64,000 nucleotides of DNA, taken from assembly GCA_938017825.1 (NCBI GenBank), contig CALIJE010000042.1, forward strand, positions 56,938-120,937, given 5' to 3'. This stretch comes from an uncultured Flavobacteriaceae bacterium (lineage in GTDB: Bacteria > Bacteroidota > Bacteroidia > Flavobacteriales > Flavobacteriaceae). Below, one piece after another: positions 1 to 8,598 of the stretch (position 1 is its first letter; each line of letters begins with the position of its first letter). Position numbers and translations under genes: made by a program. Below the pieces are notes generated by a model. That model saw only the letters and a list, made by a program, of their open reading frames with translations, was not told where the DNA came from and made no database searches.

Positions 1-730
1 CAGTGCCATAGGCATACGTAATGAGTCCAACGTAAACCGATTTTCCATACTCTGGTGCCGTTCCTGGCAAGCTGCCCGTACCACGGTACAGGGTCCAATC
101 ATCGGCCTCTATTTGATAATTGCTATTTGGTAGTTGCCAATACACAGTTAGGGAATAATCGGCGTTGCCTACGATTCTAATATCGGCCCTGCCATCGGGC
201 ACAGAGTTTTTTCCGATGTCGTTAACGGAAGAATTTCCGTTAAGTGTATTTTTTCCTTCAATCGTAAATGAAGCCGAACCTCTATGCCCTACGACCACAT
301 GGGATGAATTGTACGAATCTAAATTAGCCACATGCACTTGTACTCCTGAAAAAATATAGGGTGAATTTGAGGCTTGTGGAGCTGTTTGCGATTCTGCTGT
401 TGTTCCAATCCCGATATTTCTTGCTACGAATTCGAAAGGGAATTCCACTAATTTTGCATCTAGCCTTCCCTGTTTGTCATGAAAGTGAAGGGTCACATTG
501 CTACTGTTATCGGTAAGCAAGGCATGGTAGCGACCTGAAGTCTGGGAGACTTGAGGTAGTGCCTCCGCATTATTGGTTACATAATTGACTAAGTCACCGG
601 TGCCGTTAAATTCATCAACAAAAGTGTTGGGGTCTGTGTTTTCTCCGTCGTTTATAACCATGGGTTCTGAATCATTTTCGGAACATGACAGAACTAAAAA
701 AAGTAAGAATGGCAAAAGATATGGTTTCAT
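1..730 (-). CDS. Truncated secreted lipoprotein, jelly-roll-like
   Basis: The frame opens with ATG at 728-730 and stays open to the left edge, so the C-terminus is missing; 243 codons are visible. The N-terminus is a lipoprotein signal (MKPYLLPFLLFLVLSC) with the lipidated Cys at residue 17, followed by an acidic serine-rich linker (SENDSEP). The rest is rich in alternating beta-type segments with many Gly, Asn and aromatic residues, and ends here in an Asp-Trp-Thr-Leu-Tyr stretch. This looks like a concanavalin- or LamG-like beta sandwich, but that is an inference from composition and I do not recognise a named family. It is probably anchored in the outer membrane or cell surface. No partner gene is visible because its downstream side lies outside the window. 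Confidence 0.75.
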   Translation of the reverse strand, partial: MKPYLLPFLLFLVLSCSENDSEPMVINDGENTDPNTFVDEFNGTGDLVNYVTNNAEALPQVSQTSGRYHALLTDNSSNVTLHFHDKQGRLDAKLVEFPFEFVARNIGIGTTAESQTAPQASNSPYIFSGVQVHVANLDSYNSSHVVVGHRGSASFTIEGKNTLNGNSSVNDIGKNSVPDGRADIRIVGNADYSLTVYWQLPNSNYQIEADDWTLYRGTGSLPGTAPEYGKSVYVGLITYAYGT

Positions 731-969
731 ACTGTAGTATTTAAGTGCCGGCGTTCCTGTAAAACGATTTTTAGAGATAATTAGTATGAGATGTGTCTTT
801 TGTGATTCGTTGCATTTGTTTTCGATTTCAACTAAGTTTTTTGTATGATATTTTCTCTTAAATATCATTTATGGGGATTCTACAACCCTTTTTATCTATT
901 TGACAACAAAAATTTAACTGTCTTAAGGGTAGCATATACCTTAGCCCCTTCAAACCAACCCCAATAAAC

Positions 970-1491
970 ATGAAAAAGGGATTTCTGATTATTTTTTTTG
1001 CCTTATTCGGTGCAACTATCTGTGCCCAGGAAGGATTTAAGCTAGGTGTTCAAGGCGGTCTTCCGTATAATGACTTTAACGATAAGACCAGTGTAATGGT
1101 CGGTGCAGATTTAGGGTATATGCGAGCCTTGGGGGAAGTTGTTGATTTAGGGATTATGACCGGAATCGTGCACGGCTTTCCAAAAACTTTTGTCTTTGAG
1201 GAAACAAACGTTGAGATTGAAGACAATACCGCAATTGATTTTGCACCCCTGGCCTTATCGGTCAGAATATGGCCATCGCAATCATTTTCATTTGGTATTG
1301 ATGGGGGAACGGCATTCGGACTAAGCGAAGGAAATGATGGCGGACTCTATTTTCGCCCTATTCTAGGTTATCTTTTTGGAACGTATACTGAAATCAATGT
1401 ATCACATACGACCATCAAATTAAAGGATGAGACTTGGTCGACTATAAATTTTGGGATACTACATACCTTCAAATCCAAGAGAACGCGATAA
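970..1491 (+). CDS. Small secreted outer-membrane beta-barrel-like protein
   Basis: A 173-residue protein with a clear Sec signal peptide (MKKGFLIIFFALFGATICAQ, cleavage likely near residue 19-20). The mature part alternates Gly-rich turns with amphipathic beta strands (GVQGGLPYND, GADLGYMRAL, DLGIMTGIV, FGIDGGTAFG, INFGILHTF) and ends in an aromatic strand. This is the pattern of small OmpX/OprF-like eight-stranded barrels of Bacteroidota. No catalytic motif is visible. It stands alone between a divergent lipoprotein and a convergent GIY-YIG gene whose end is only 16 bases away. The specific function is unknown; the barrel assignment is inferred from the repeat pattern and size. Confidence 0.75.
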   Translation: MKKGFLIIFFALFGATICAQEGFKLGVQGGLPYNDFNDKTSVMVGADLGYMRALGEVVDLGIMTGIVHGFPKTFVFEETNVEIEDNTAIDFAPLALSVRIWPSQSFSFGIDGGTAFGLSEGNDGGLYFRPILGYLFGTYTEINVSHTTIKLKDETWSTINFGILHTFKSKRTR

Positions 1492-1507
1492 TTTTAAGCG
1501 CCTAGAC

Positions 1508-1858
1508 CTAATTAAACCAAACGGCATAGCCTTTTCTGCGCAGCTCTAATGCCAGTACTTTCTCCATTTTCAGTGCGTCGTTACGTGTGGCCAATGGGGC
1601 AATATGGTGGTATAGACTACCACGTAGATACAGGCCGTATTTTTCTACAATTCTTGCAGATAACTTATGGCCTTTTTTATTCACAAATCCTGTTTTATGT
1701 TGTTCAAACCGCTCTTTTGGCGATTTGCTCGTCATGCCAACATAAAGGCATTCGAGTACGCCGTTAAATTGGGGATTCGCTTCACGAAACTTTCTGTTTT
1801 CGGAAAATACTTTTTTGTGAAGTTCTATTACGTAGATATGGTATTGTCGCAATGGCAT
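1508..1858 (-). CDS. GIY-YIG-like nuclease-superfamily protein
   Basis: A 116-residue protein. The motif YHIYVIEL near residues 6-13 followed by LYVGMTSKSPKERFEQH fits the GIY-YIG core: two short strands, then the conserved Arg on the helix. Single-domain GIY-YIG proteins of this size (UPF0213/YhbQ type) are common, but their cellular role is poorly defined. I chose ATG at 1856-1858, five bases after the gnd stop and preceded by GAAGG. A TTG further upstream would overlap gnd. The gene is therefore probably the last member of the rmuC-thioesterase-gnd unit. The catalytic Glu is not securely placed, so nuclease activity is only inferred. Confidence 0.7.
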   Translation of the reverse strand: MPLRQYHIYVIELHKKVFSENRKFREANPQFNGVLECLYVGMTSKSPKERFEQHKTGFVNKKGHKLSARIVEKYGLYLRGSLYHHIAPLATRNDALKMEKVLALELRRKGYAVWFN

Positions 1859-1863
1859 TTGCT

Positions 1864-3273
1864 TTAGCCTTCCCAATCAGTATGAAAAATACCTTCCCGA
1901 TCTTGCCGTTCATAGGTATGCGAACCGAAAAAATCGCGCTGGGCTTGTATCATATTTAAGGGCAAAAGATTACTGGTGTATGCGTCGAAATAAGTTAAAC
2001 TATTGACCAGCCCTGGTAGAGGTATACCATTGGTAATTCCGTAACCTACAAGTTTACGGGCTGCTACTACAGTAGGCTCTATTTTTTTAACAAATGAAGG
2101 TGCAAGAAGTAAATTTGGCAAACTATTGTCTTCTTCAAAGGCTGCCGTAATGTCGGCCAACATGGCTGCACGAATAATGCAGCCCGCGCGCCATATTTTT
2201 GCAATAAGCCCAATATCCAACTGATACCCATATTCCTTAGAGGCTTCTGCCAACTGATGCAGGCCTTGTGCATAGGTCATGATAAATGAAAAGTATAAAG
2301 CCTCTTCCGCTAAATCGATCAGGGCTGTTTTTTCCATTGATTCAATACTAGGCCGGGTATAGAGTTTATTGGCCTGTATGCGTTCTTCTTTGAGAGCAGA
2401 GATTTCACGCATGCTAACAGAAATGTCTATTGAAGGTACTGGAATTCCCAAATCCATAGCATTTTGACTGGTCCATTTACCCGTACCTTTTTGTTTGGCC
2501 CGATCAAGTATCATATCTATAAGATCTCCATCAGTCAGGTCATCTTTTTTCGCGAGTATTTCAGATGTGATTTGGACCAAAAACGATTGTAACCTTCCCG
2601 TGTTCCATTGTGTAAATATATCATGCAATTCACTGTTAGACAGGTCCCCACCTTTTTTGAGCAGATCGTATATTTCGGACGTCAATTGCATGAGCCCGTA
2701 TTCGATACCATTGTGTACCATTTTTACATAGTTGCCCGCAGAGTTTGGTCCTAGATACGCTACACAAGGCTCACCTTGGTATTTTGCGGCCGCAGCCTCT
2801 AGAATAGGCTGTACCTTGGCATAGGCTTCCTTAGATCCTCCGGGCATAATACTTGGGCCTAACCTAGCACCCTTGGCGCCGCCTGATACTCCTGCGCCGA
2901 AAAAATGGATTCCCTTTTCTTTAAGATATGCCGCTCTTTCATCGGTATCTGTAAAAAAAGAATTGCCCCCATCGATCAAGATATCCCCGGGTTCAAGGTA
3001 TGGTAGCAAGCTTTCTATGACTGCATCCACAATTTTGCCTGCAGGTACCAATAACATGATTTTTCTTGGTGCGGACAGTTTTTCTACAAAGGTAGCTAGG
3101 TTGGTGGTTGCACTGACTTGGTTTTCATTGCCCCCTTCGCTTATTAAGGCAGCTACTTTTTCTGCATCAAGATCATTTCCGAAAGCCGTAAAACCTTTTT
3201 CTGCAACGTTTAAAATAAAATTGCGCCCCATGACACCTAGTCCTACCAATCCAAAATCATATCCCTGCTCCAT
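1864..3273 (-). CDS. gnd: 6-phosphogluconate dehydrogenase, decarboxylating
   Basis: Oxidative pentose phosphate enzyme that converts 6-phosphogluconate to ribulose 5-phosphate and CO2 with NADP reduction, in the cytoplasm. At 469 residues it is the full family length. The N-terminal Rossmann motif GLGVMG is at residues 11-16, DGGNS at 101-105, and the substrate loop SGGAKGARLGP at 130-140. The catalytic region KMVHNGIEYG spans about 184-193 and contains the Lys184, His187, Asn188 and Glu191 positions expected in the family. The C-terminal helical domain is complete. It follows the thioesterase gene by 47 bases, and a GIY-YIG gene begins five bases after its stop. The usual neighbours zwf and pgl are not in this window. 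Confidence 0.97.
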   Translation of the reverse strand: MEQGYDFGLVGLGVMGRNFILNVAEKGFTAFGNDLDAEKVAALISEGGNENQVSATTNLATFVEKLSAPRKIMLLVPAGKIVDAVIESLLPYLEPGDILIDGGNSFFTDTDERAAYLKEKGIHFFGAGVSGGAKGARLGPSIMPGGSKEAYAKVQPILEAAAAKYQGEPCVAYLGPNSAGNYVKMVHNGIEYGLMQLTSEIYDLLKKGGDLSNSELHDIFTQWNTGRLQSFLVQITSEILAKKDDLTDGDLIDMILDRAKQKGTGKWTSQNAMDLGIPVPSIDISVSMREISALKEERIQANKLYTRPSIESMEKTALIDLAEEALYFSFIMTYAQGLHQLAEASKEYGYQLDIGLIAKIWRAGCIIRAAMLADITAAFEEDNSLPNLLLAPSFVKKIEPTVVAARKLVGYGITNGIPLPGLVNSLTYFDAYTSNLLPLNMIQAQRDFFGSHTYERQDREGIFHTDWEG

Positions 3274-3320
3274 ATTTATTTATAAATTTGTTGGGTTTGT
3301 AACCACGATAGTGATTGACC

Positions 3321-3866
3321 TTACTTTAAATCTATTTGTACGTTCTCTTTTTTCAAACCGCTGATATAAGCTTCTACTTTGAAATTGTTTTCGTCAAATT
3401 GGGTATCACGTTTGAAAGCGGCCTCTTTTCGATACTTACTTCTAGCAAAACGACGTACACCCTGTTCATCTTGAATCAATAAACCTGGCACGGCGGTACC
3501 TTTACCGTTTTCGTCTTTCGCGACCATAGTTAAGTAAGAGGAGTTGCAATGTCTTTTTTTACCTGTCGTTACATTTTGAGATTCAACGCGAACGCCTACA
3601 ACCATTGAAGTACGCCCGGTATAATTTATAGATGCTTTCAAGGTTAGTAATTCACCTACTTCAACGGGATGTAAAAAATCGACCCGGTTCACGGAGGCGG
3701 TGACGCAATAGCACTGAGAATGCTTAGAGGCACAAGCGAATGCAATCTGATCCATTAGACTCAAGATATGTCCGCCATGAATCTTACCACCGAAATTGGA
3801 ATGGGAGGGAAGCATCAACTCCGTAATGGAAAGTCTTGATTCTCGGGCGGTTTTAAAATGTTCCAT
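3321..3866 (-). CDS. Acyl-CoA thioesterase, hotdog fold
   Basis: A 181-residue protein of the YciA/BACH-type acyl-CoA thioesterases, which hydrolyse acyl-CoA to free fatty acid and CoA. The hotdog signature is clear: Asn24 followed by GGKIHGGHILSLMDQIA, with the HGG at residues 30-32 and the helix Asp at 39. The second half has typical strands (TLKASINYTGRTSMVVGVRVES). The last 40 residues are a basic tail beyond the fold. It starts two bases after the rmuC stop, so the two genes are almost certainly co-transcribed. Substrate chain length cannot be deduced. Confidence 0.9.
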   Translation of the reverse strand: MEHFKTARESRLSITELMLPSHSNFGGKIHGGHILSLMDQIAFACASKHSQCYCVTASVNRVDFLHPVEVGELLTLKASINYTGRTSMVVGVRVESQNVTTGKKRHCNSSYLTMVAKDENGKGTAVPGLLIQDEQGVRRFARSKYRKEAAFKRDTQFDENNFKVEAYISGLKKENVQIDLK

Positions 3867-3867
3867 A

Positions 3868-5214
3868 TTAAAGGTTTAAGCGTGGTTCCTCTTCAAAATC
3901 ATCTTCCTGAGCTCGTTTTAAAATGGGTTCAGGAATAGACTTTTTCGCTTTAGCGCCCATTTTCTTTAACTTTTCAATACTGGTTATGATGTTGCCTCTG
4001 CCTTCGACCAATTTATTCATAGCCCCTTTGTATTCGATTTTGGCATCGTCCATTTTTTTACCAACTTTTGTTAGGTCCGAAACAAACCCCTCGAATTTAT
4101 CATAGAGCGCACCGGCCTGCCTAGCGATTTCAATGGCATTCCGTTGTTGTTTTTCATTATTCCACATACTATCGATGGTACGTAAGGTTGCCAGAAGTGT
4201 AGAAGGCGTTACAATAACTATGTTTTGTTCGAATGCTTTGTTATACAATGAGTTGTCGTTATTGACAGCTATTGCAAATGCAGGTTCTATGGGTACGAAC
4301 ATCAAAACAAAATCGGGGCTTTCCATTTCGTAGAGGTCCTCATATTTTTTTGCGGATAATTGATCCACATGTTTTCTAAGTGATGAAATATGATCTTTCA
4401 GATATTTTTCTTTTAACTCCTCCTCGGAATTTATAAAGCGTTCGTAATCGGTTAGGGAAACTTTTGAATCAACAATCATTTTCTTCCCATCGGGAAGGTT
4501 AATGATGACATCGGGTAGCACCCTTGAACCATCTTCCAAGGTAAAACTCTGCTGCACTGAATATTCACGATCTTTCTCCAAACCAGACTTTTCTAAAACC
4601 CGCTCGAGCACTAATTCGCCCCAATTGCCTTGCATTTTACTATCACCTTTGAGCGCTTTTGTTAGGTTCTCGGCTTCTTGGGTAATCTTAAGATTTTGTG
4701 TTTGAAGGTTCAATAATTGTTCTTTCAATGCTGAATGAATACTGATGTTTTCCTTTTGACTTTCCTCGACCTTTTTTTCGAACAATTGAATCTTTTCATT
4801 TAGTGGAGTAAGGATATCCTTGATGTTTTTTTCATTCCGCTCGGTAAACTTCAAACTTTTTTCCTCTAGTATTTTATTGGCAAGGTTTTCAAATTCCTTA
4901 GTGAATTTTTCTTGGAGCTTTTCTACTTCCTGTTGTTGTTCTCGATTCTTCAATTGCAAATTTTCCATATCGGCCTCATATCGTACTAGTTGATTGCCGA
5001 GAGCCTCTTTTTCGCGTTGCATATGCGTTTTGTGTTCCTCTACATCCATGAGTTTCGTCTCCATGTTCGCAAGATTTTGACGCAATTGTAGTGCTCTTTC
5101 CTCCAAGGCGATTTGGCTCGATTTTGTTTTGAGGTTCTGAATATAAATACCCAGAAAATAGCCCAGCGCCAGGCAGACCAAACCGACTAAAAGATAAATA
5201 AGGTACGCGTTCAT
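3868..5214 (-). CDS. rmuC: DNA recombination protein RmuC homologue
   Basis: A 448-residue RmuC-family protein. In E. coli, RmuC limits inversion at short inverted repeats; the family has a PD-(D/E)XK-like nuclease core. Visible order: a membrane-anchor helix at about residues 2-26, a long Glu/Lys/Gln-rich coiled coil to about 190, then the conserved core beginning GNWGELVLERVLEKSGL and including VDSKVSLTDYERF. The C-terminus is acidic (EDDFEEEP). It heads the leftward unit. A candidate promoter lies just upstream. The length agrees with E. coli RmuC (about 475). Confidence 0.93.
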   Translation of the reverse strand: MNAYLIYLLVGLVCLALGYFLGIYIQNLKTKSSQIALEERALQLRQNLANMETKLMDVEEHKTHMQREKEALGNQLVRYEADMENLQLKNREQQQEVEKLQEKFTKEFENLANKILEEKSLKFTERNEKNIKDILTPLNEKIQLFEKKVEESQKENISIHSALKEQLLNLQTQNLKITQEAENLTKALKGDSKMQGNWGELVLERVLEKSGLEKDREYSVQQSFTLEDGSRVLPDVIINLPDGKKMIVDSKVSLTDYERFINSEEELKEKYLKDHISSLRKHVDQLSAKKYEDLYEMESPDFVLMFVPIEPAFAIAVNNDNSLYNKAFEQNIVIVTPSTLLATLRTIDSMWNNEKQQRNAIEIARQAGALYDKFEGFVSDLTKVGKKMDDAKIEYKGAMNKLVEGRGNIITSIEKLKKMGAKAKKSIPEPILKRAQEDDFEEEPRLNL

Positions 5215-5234
5215 TTTTTTACTAAAGTATGAAG

Positions 5235-5263
5235 TAAAGATACAAGATTGCCTTCGAAAACAA
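5235..5263 (-). promoter_or_regulatory. Candidate promoter of the rmuC unit
   Basis: On the minus strand TTG is followed by 18 bases and then TATCTTTA, one mismatch from the Bacteroidota -7 element TAnnTTTG. It lies about 20 bases before the rmuC start, so the leader would be short. Confidence 0.5.
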
Positions 5264-5289
5264 TCAAGTTGTTTTTAGATTTAGAACTG

Positions 5290-6048
5290 CTATTTCCTAA
5301 TCCGAAATGATTTTGTTTCTGAATTAAAAACTACGGTATCTTCGGGGAACAATGTCTCAAAAGCTTGGCTATTAATTAGGGCTTCAGGGGTGCCAAAAGG
5401 GTTGTTTTTACCATCTAACAATAACATCTTGTCACAGAGCTGCATGGCCATTTCTATTTCATGACTTGTAAACAGAATAGTTTTTTTGGTTTCATGTGCG
5501 ATTCTACGTAGTAGTTTTAGTAAGTGTACTTTATGGTAAAGATCTAAGTGGGTCGTTGGTTCATCCATGAGAATGATAGGAGTATCCTGTGCCAAGGCAC
5601 GGGCGATCAAAACCCGTTGCATTTGACCATCGCTTAGTTCATAGCAGGGTTTGTGCCGAAGGTCTTCCAATTCTAAAATTTGAATGGCTTCCCCGATTTT
5701 TTCCTCATCCAAGTGCGACAGGCTGCCTATCCAATTGGTATACGGTTGTCTTCCTAAGGTAACCAATTCCCAAACGGTCATATTTCTGGATGGAATCGCT
5801 TCGGTAAGAACCATGCTAATTTGAGAAGCGAGCGTGTTCGATTTAAGTTGAGCCAGTGCCTTCCCATTAATTAGTATGTGACCCGATAACTGCGGTTGTA
5901 CTTTTCCTAGTGTTCTGAGCAGGGTAGATTTACCAACGCCATTGATCCCTACAATAGACATCAGCTCGCCTTCAGTAAGGTTAAAATTGATTGCTTTGAC
6001 AACAATCTGAGTTTTATAACCGATTGATAATTCGGAAACGGTGAGCAT
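5290..6048 (-). CDS. btuD: Cobalamin ABC transporter ATP-binding protein
   Basis: Cytoplasmic ATPase of a FecE/BtuD-type importer, 252 residues from the chosen start. Walker A GINGVGKST is at residues 34-42. The ABC signature is LSDGQ at 138-142, with Asp in place of the more common Gly. Walker B ILMDE is at 159-163, and the D-loop and switch His follow. I chose ATG at 6046-6048, 20 bases after the permease stop; a TTG at 6105 would add 19 weakly conserved residues and overlap the permease. Third gene of a binding protein-permease-ATPase set. The B12 substrate is inferred from the divergent riboswitch-controlled receptor; the sequence alone would equally fit a haem or siderophore system. Confidence 0.9.
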   Translation of the reverse strand: MLTVSELSIGYKTQIVVKAINFNLTEGELMSIVGINGVGKSTLLRTLGKVQPQLSGHILINGKALAQLKSNTLASQISMVLTEAIPSRNMTVWELVTLGRQPYTNWIGSLSHLDEEKIGEAIQILELEDLRHKPCYELSDGQMQRVLIARALAQDTPIILMDEPTTHLDLYHKVHLLKLLRRIAHETKKTILFTSHEIEMAMQLCDKMLLLDGKNNPFGTPEALINSQAFETLFPEDTVVFNSETKSFRIRK

Positions 6049-6068
6049 AGTTTGTAAAGGGTCGTTTT

Positions 6069-7100
6069 TCAAAATAGCATTCTTTTTTTTCGGATCAATA
6101 GCCAAATAACAACCGGAGCGCCCAGAATGCTTGTAATTGCATTTATGGGCAATACACTAGAGGAACCTGGTAATTGAGCCACAATATCGCATAGCAACAT
6201 TAATATTGCTCCATATAAAAGTACCGCTGGGACCAAAACCCTGTGGTCCGTGGTTCGAAACAATTGTCGAGTGAGATGTGGTACCGCGAGCCCCACAAAA
6301 GCAATAGGACCCGCAAAGGCAGTCACGGAACCAGCCAATAGACCTGTAGCTATAATAATGATATAGCGCGATTTCTTGAGGTTAACGCCCAAACTTCGAG
6401 CATAATTCTCTCCTAATAAATAAGCATTCAAGGACTTAATCGATAATACACTTAAGATGATTCCCAATATAATAATGCCCGATAACAAAAGTAATTGTGC
6501 CCATGACAGGTTGCCTAGACTGCCAAAAGACCAATAGATATATTGTTGCAGTTTTTCAGCATTGGTGAAATAGGAGAGGACGCTTACTACTGCACCGGTA
6601 ATGCTCCCGAACATGAGACCGATGATGAGGAGGGCCATGGTGTCCTTTATCTTGGAAGCCACAATCATCACGGCCATTAAGACTAAAAAGCTGCCCAAAC
6701 TTGCTGCTAGCGCTAAGGATACGTCATTTACCAATCCGAATGAGGTCAATCCAGTGAAGACCGTAGCACCCATAATCAGTATGGCGGCACCAAGACTGGC
6801 CCCTGAACTAATACCTAACACAAATGGTCCTGCCAAGGGGTTTCGAAAAAGGGTCTGCATTAAGAGCCCGCTCAAGGCAAGTCCACCTCCAACGAGAATT
6901 GCCGTAAACGCTTTTGGTATTCTATAATTCCAAATGATATAATCCCATGAAGAATTTTCGAGTTTGGCACCAAAAATGGCATTCAGGGTTTCTTTGAAAG
7001 GAATGGAAACCGAACCAAAACTTAAATTGAGTCCAAAACACAGCACCAGTGCAACAAAGAGGATTGCAAAAGAAAGGCCGTATGTTTTTTGAGGATTCAA
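6069..7100 (-). CDS. btuC: Cobalamin ABC transporter permease, FecCD/BtuC family
   Basis: Integral inner-membrane permease of 343 residues with about nine or ten hydrophobic segments. Family landmarks include RIPKAFTAILVGGGLALSG near the first third, NPLAGPFVLGISSGASLG, and the C-terminal GPIAFVGLAVPHLTR that contacts the ATPase. It forms the membrane channel with the ATPase. The start appears to be TTG at 7098-7100, directly abutting the TAG stop of the upstream gene. The stop is in the same frame, so no upstream start is possible, and no ATG occurs before the first membrane segment. This arrangement suggests translational coupling. Confidence 0.93.
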   Translation of the reverse strand: MNPQKTYGLSFAILFVALVLCFGLNLSFGSVSIPFKETLNAIFGAKLENSSWDYIIWNYRIPKAFTAILVGGGLALSGLLMQTLFRNPLAGPFVLGISSGASLGAAILIMGATVFTGLTSFGLVNDVSLALAASLGSFLVLMAVMIVASKIKDTMALLIIGLMFGSITGAVVSVLSYFTNAEKLQQYIYWSFGSLGNLSWAQLLLLSGIIILGIILSVLSIKSLNAYLLGENYARSLGVNLKKSRYIIIIATGLLAGSVTAFAGPIAFVGLAVPHLTRQLFRTTDHRVLVPAVLLYGAILMLLCDIVAQLPGSSSVLPINAITSILGAPVVIWLLIRKKRMLF

Positions 7101-8249
7101 CTAATCTAAAGGTTTAAAAAAATAGGGTTGGTGGTCGGGCAACAATTCAGGATGAAAAATGTGGATCAAATCATTTAGGACGAGATCTGGTCTTTGGGGG
7201 GCCAATTCATAGAATAATAGTCCGCCTGTGGCGCCGACGGTTTTAGAAAAAGTATATATGTTTTTGTTTTGGAACGAGCTAAATTGTTGATAGTGCAGAC
7301 TACTTTCTGACATATTCTTGTACGAGGTAAACTGTGAAGGGGATACCCAAAAATCAGCATGTTGAGCGGTTTCCAATACGTTTTCCCAGCTTAAGGAAAG
7401 ACTGCCTGTTTCTGTAGTGGTTCCCCAGAGGTAATCGGCATTGGCATCTTTGAGAAACTGGGCGGCCCAGCTACCGCCTCCAGGTAAGTACCAAACATCT
7501 TTATACATGGCCCCACTTAGCACTGTTGGGCGTTTGGAAGCTTTAGTGGCCAACGCTTTTGAATTTTCATAGGAAGTTTCTATTTGTGCAAACAAGCTGT
7601 CCGCTTTTTTCTCGAGCTGAAAGAAAGGAGCAAAAAACTTAATCCATTCTGCCTTGCCCAACGGTGTTTCTTCTGTCCAATCCCCATTATAAACGACAGG
7701 AATATGAGACTTTTGAAGGGTCTCATAGGTTTTATTTTGACCATTGATGGCAAAACCAACTATCACCTCCGGATTCAGGGCTATGGTCATTTCTGTATTG
7801 ATACTTTCATTGCTACCCAATTCCTTTATGCTTTCGGCTTCGATGCGTTCTCTGGCTCTAGGGGATGATATATATTTGGTATCGGGGAAGCCTACCAGCC
7901 TGTCTAAAACGCCAAGACTTTCCAAGGCGGGAATATGAGTTGTTGAAGTAACCACGATGCGCTCAACTGGTATAGAGACAATAGCGTCGTACTCATCTTT
8001 GTTCAAAGTTATTGAGGCCATTTTATCTTTCGGAATGAGGGCGTAGGTAAACGCCGCTTCTGCGTCGGGCCAGGGAGAAGAAATTTTGATAAGTGTTATA
8101 TCATTACCAGATTTTTCAATCCGAAATCCTTTCGCATGTGCGATACTGATGTTCTCGGTACTCGAGGTCTCTGGTAACTTTATTTTGTTTTGTTGCTTAC
8201 AACCAGCCAATAGCACCAATAGTGCACATATAATTCCTTTCTTGATCAT
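7101..8249 (-). CDS. btuF: Cobalamin-binding lipoprotein of ABC importer
   Basis: A 382-residue lipoprotein (signal MIKKGIICALLVLLAGC, Cys17) of the class III periplasmic binding proteins (BtuF/FecB type). The first lobe contains RIVVTSTTHIPALESLGVLD and DTKYISSP, and the second GAMYKDVWYLPGGGSWAAQF. It is longer than E. coli BtuF (about 266) because of an N-terminal extension, which is common in flavobacteria. It heads the leftward transport unit and diverges from the riboswitch-controlled TonB receptor, so it most likely collects cobalamin passed through that receptor. Substrate is inferred from context. No riboswitch is seen on this side. Confidence 0.88.
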   Translation of the reverse strand: MIKKGIICALLVLLAGCKQQNKIKLPETSSTENISIAHAKGFRIEKSGNDITLIKISSPWPDAEAAFTYALIPKDKMASITLNKDEYDAIVSIPVERIVVTSTTHIPALESLGVLDRLVGFPDTKYISSPRARERIEAESIKELGSNESINTEMTIALNPEVIVGFAINGQNKTYETLQKSHIPVVYNGDWTEETPLGKAEWIKFFAPFFQLEKKADSLFAQIETSYENSKALATKASKRPTVLSGAMYKDVWYLPGGGSWAAQFLKDANADYLWGTTTETGSLSLSWENVLETAQHADFWVSPSQFTSYKNMSESSLHYQQFSSFQNKNIYTFSKTVGATGGLLFYELAPQRPDLVLNDLIHIFHPELLPDHQPYFFKPLD

Positions 8250-8266
8250 TCTCCAAGTTTGCTTGT

Positions 8267-8274
8267 CAAAAGTA
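8267..8274 (-). promoter_or_regulatory. Candidate -7 element for the btuFCD unit
   Basis: The minus strand reads TACTTTTG, an exact TAnnTTTG match about 18 bases before the btuF start. No TTG lies at the expected -33 distance, so support is moderate. The leader would be very short. Confidence 0.45.
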
Positions 8275-8334
8275 GTATTATTTGCTCTTTAGCTTAAAAG
8301 ATTAAACAAAATGTTTAATTTCGTCCCGAATTTT

Positions 8335-8518
8335 GGTTTTCAATCCAATCATTTCGGACTGAAATTAAAAGGGAATCCGGTTAGAATCCGGAGCTGTTCC
8401 CGCAACTGTAAACTAAGTCGATCCTAGCATCGATGGTTACCATTTTCTTCGAATACCACTGTTTGTCATTTGGCCGACGGGAAGGTCGATGGTAATACGT
8501 AAGTCAGGAGACCTGCCA
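8335..8518 (+). promoter_or_regulatory. Cobalamin (AdoCbl) riboswitch
   Basis: The region holds the conserved pieces of the cobalamin riboswitch in the right order: GGGAATCCGG, a repeat of AATCCGGAGCTG, CCCGCAACTGTAA, a variable arm around 8415-8490, and the 3' B12 box AAGTCAGGAGACCTGCC at about 8500-8517. It precedes the TonB receptor gene by about 80 bases. Two short hairpins follow (AACTTT/AAAGTT near 8536-8556, and CGTATG/CATACG near 8560-8574) and may form the expression platform. No U-rich terminator is obvious, so control is more likely at translation initiation. The identification rests on the known consensus; the switching mechanism is inferred. Confidence 0.95.
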
Positions 8519-8598
8519 TGTTCAACAACTATTGTTAAACTTTCGGGATAAAAGTTAACGTATGGTACATACGATTTACTCGAACAATTAAGTAAAGG

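Noticed and set aside
2873-3364. Long rightward frame antisense to gnd
   Set aside because: It is a codon-structure shadow of gnd, has low-complexity sequence and no start context.
5290-8249. Iron-siderophore or haem ABC importer
   Set aside because: The protein families fit, but the divergent receptor is controlled by a cobalamin riboswitch, which makes B12 the better substrate.
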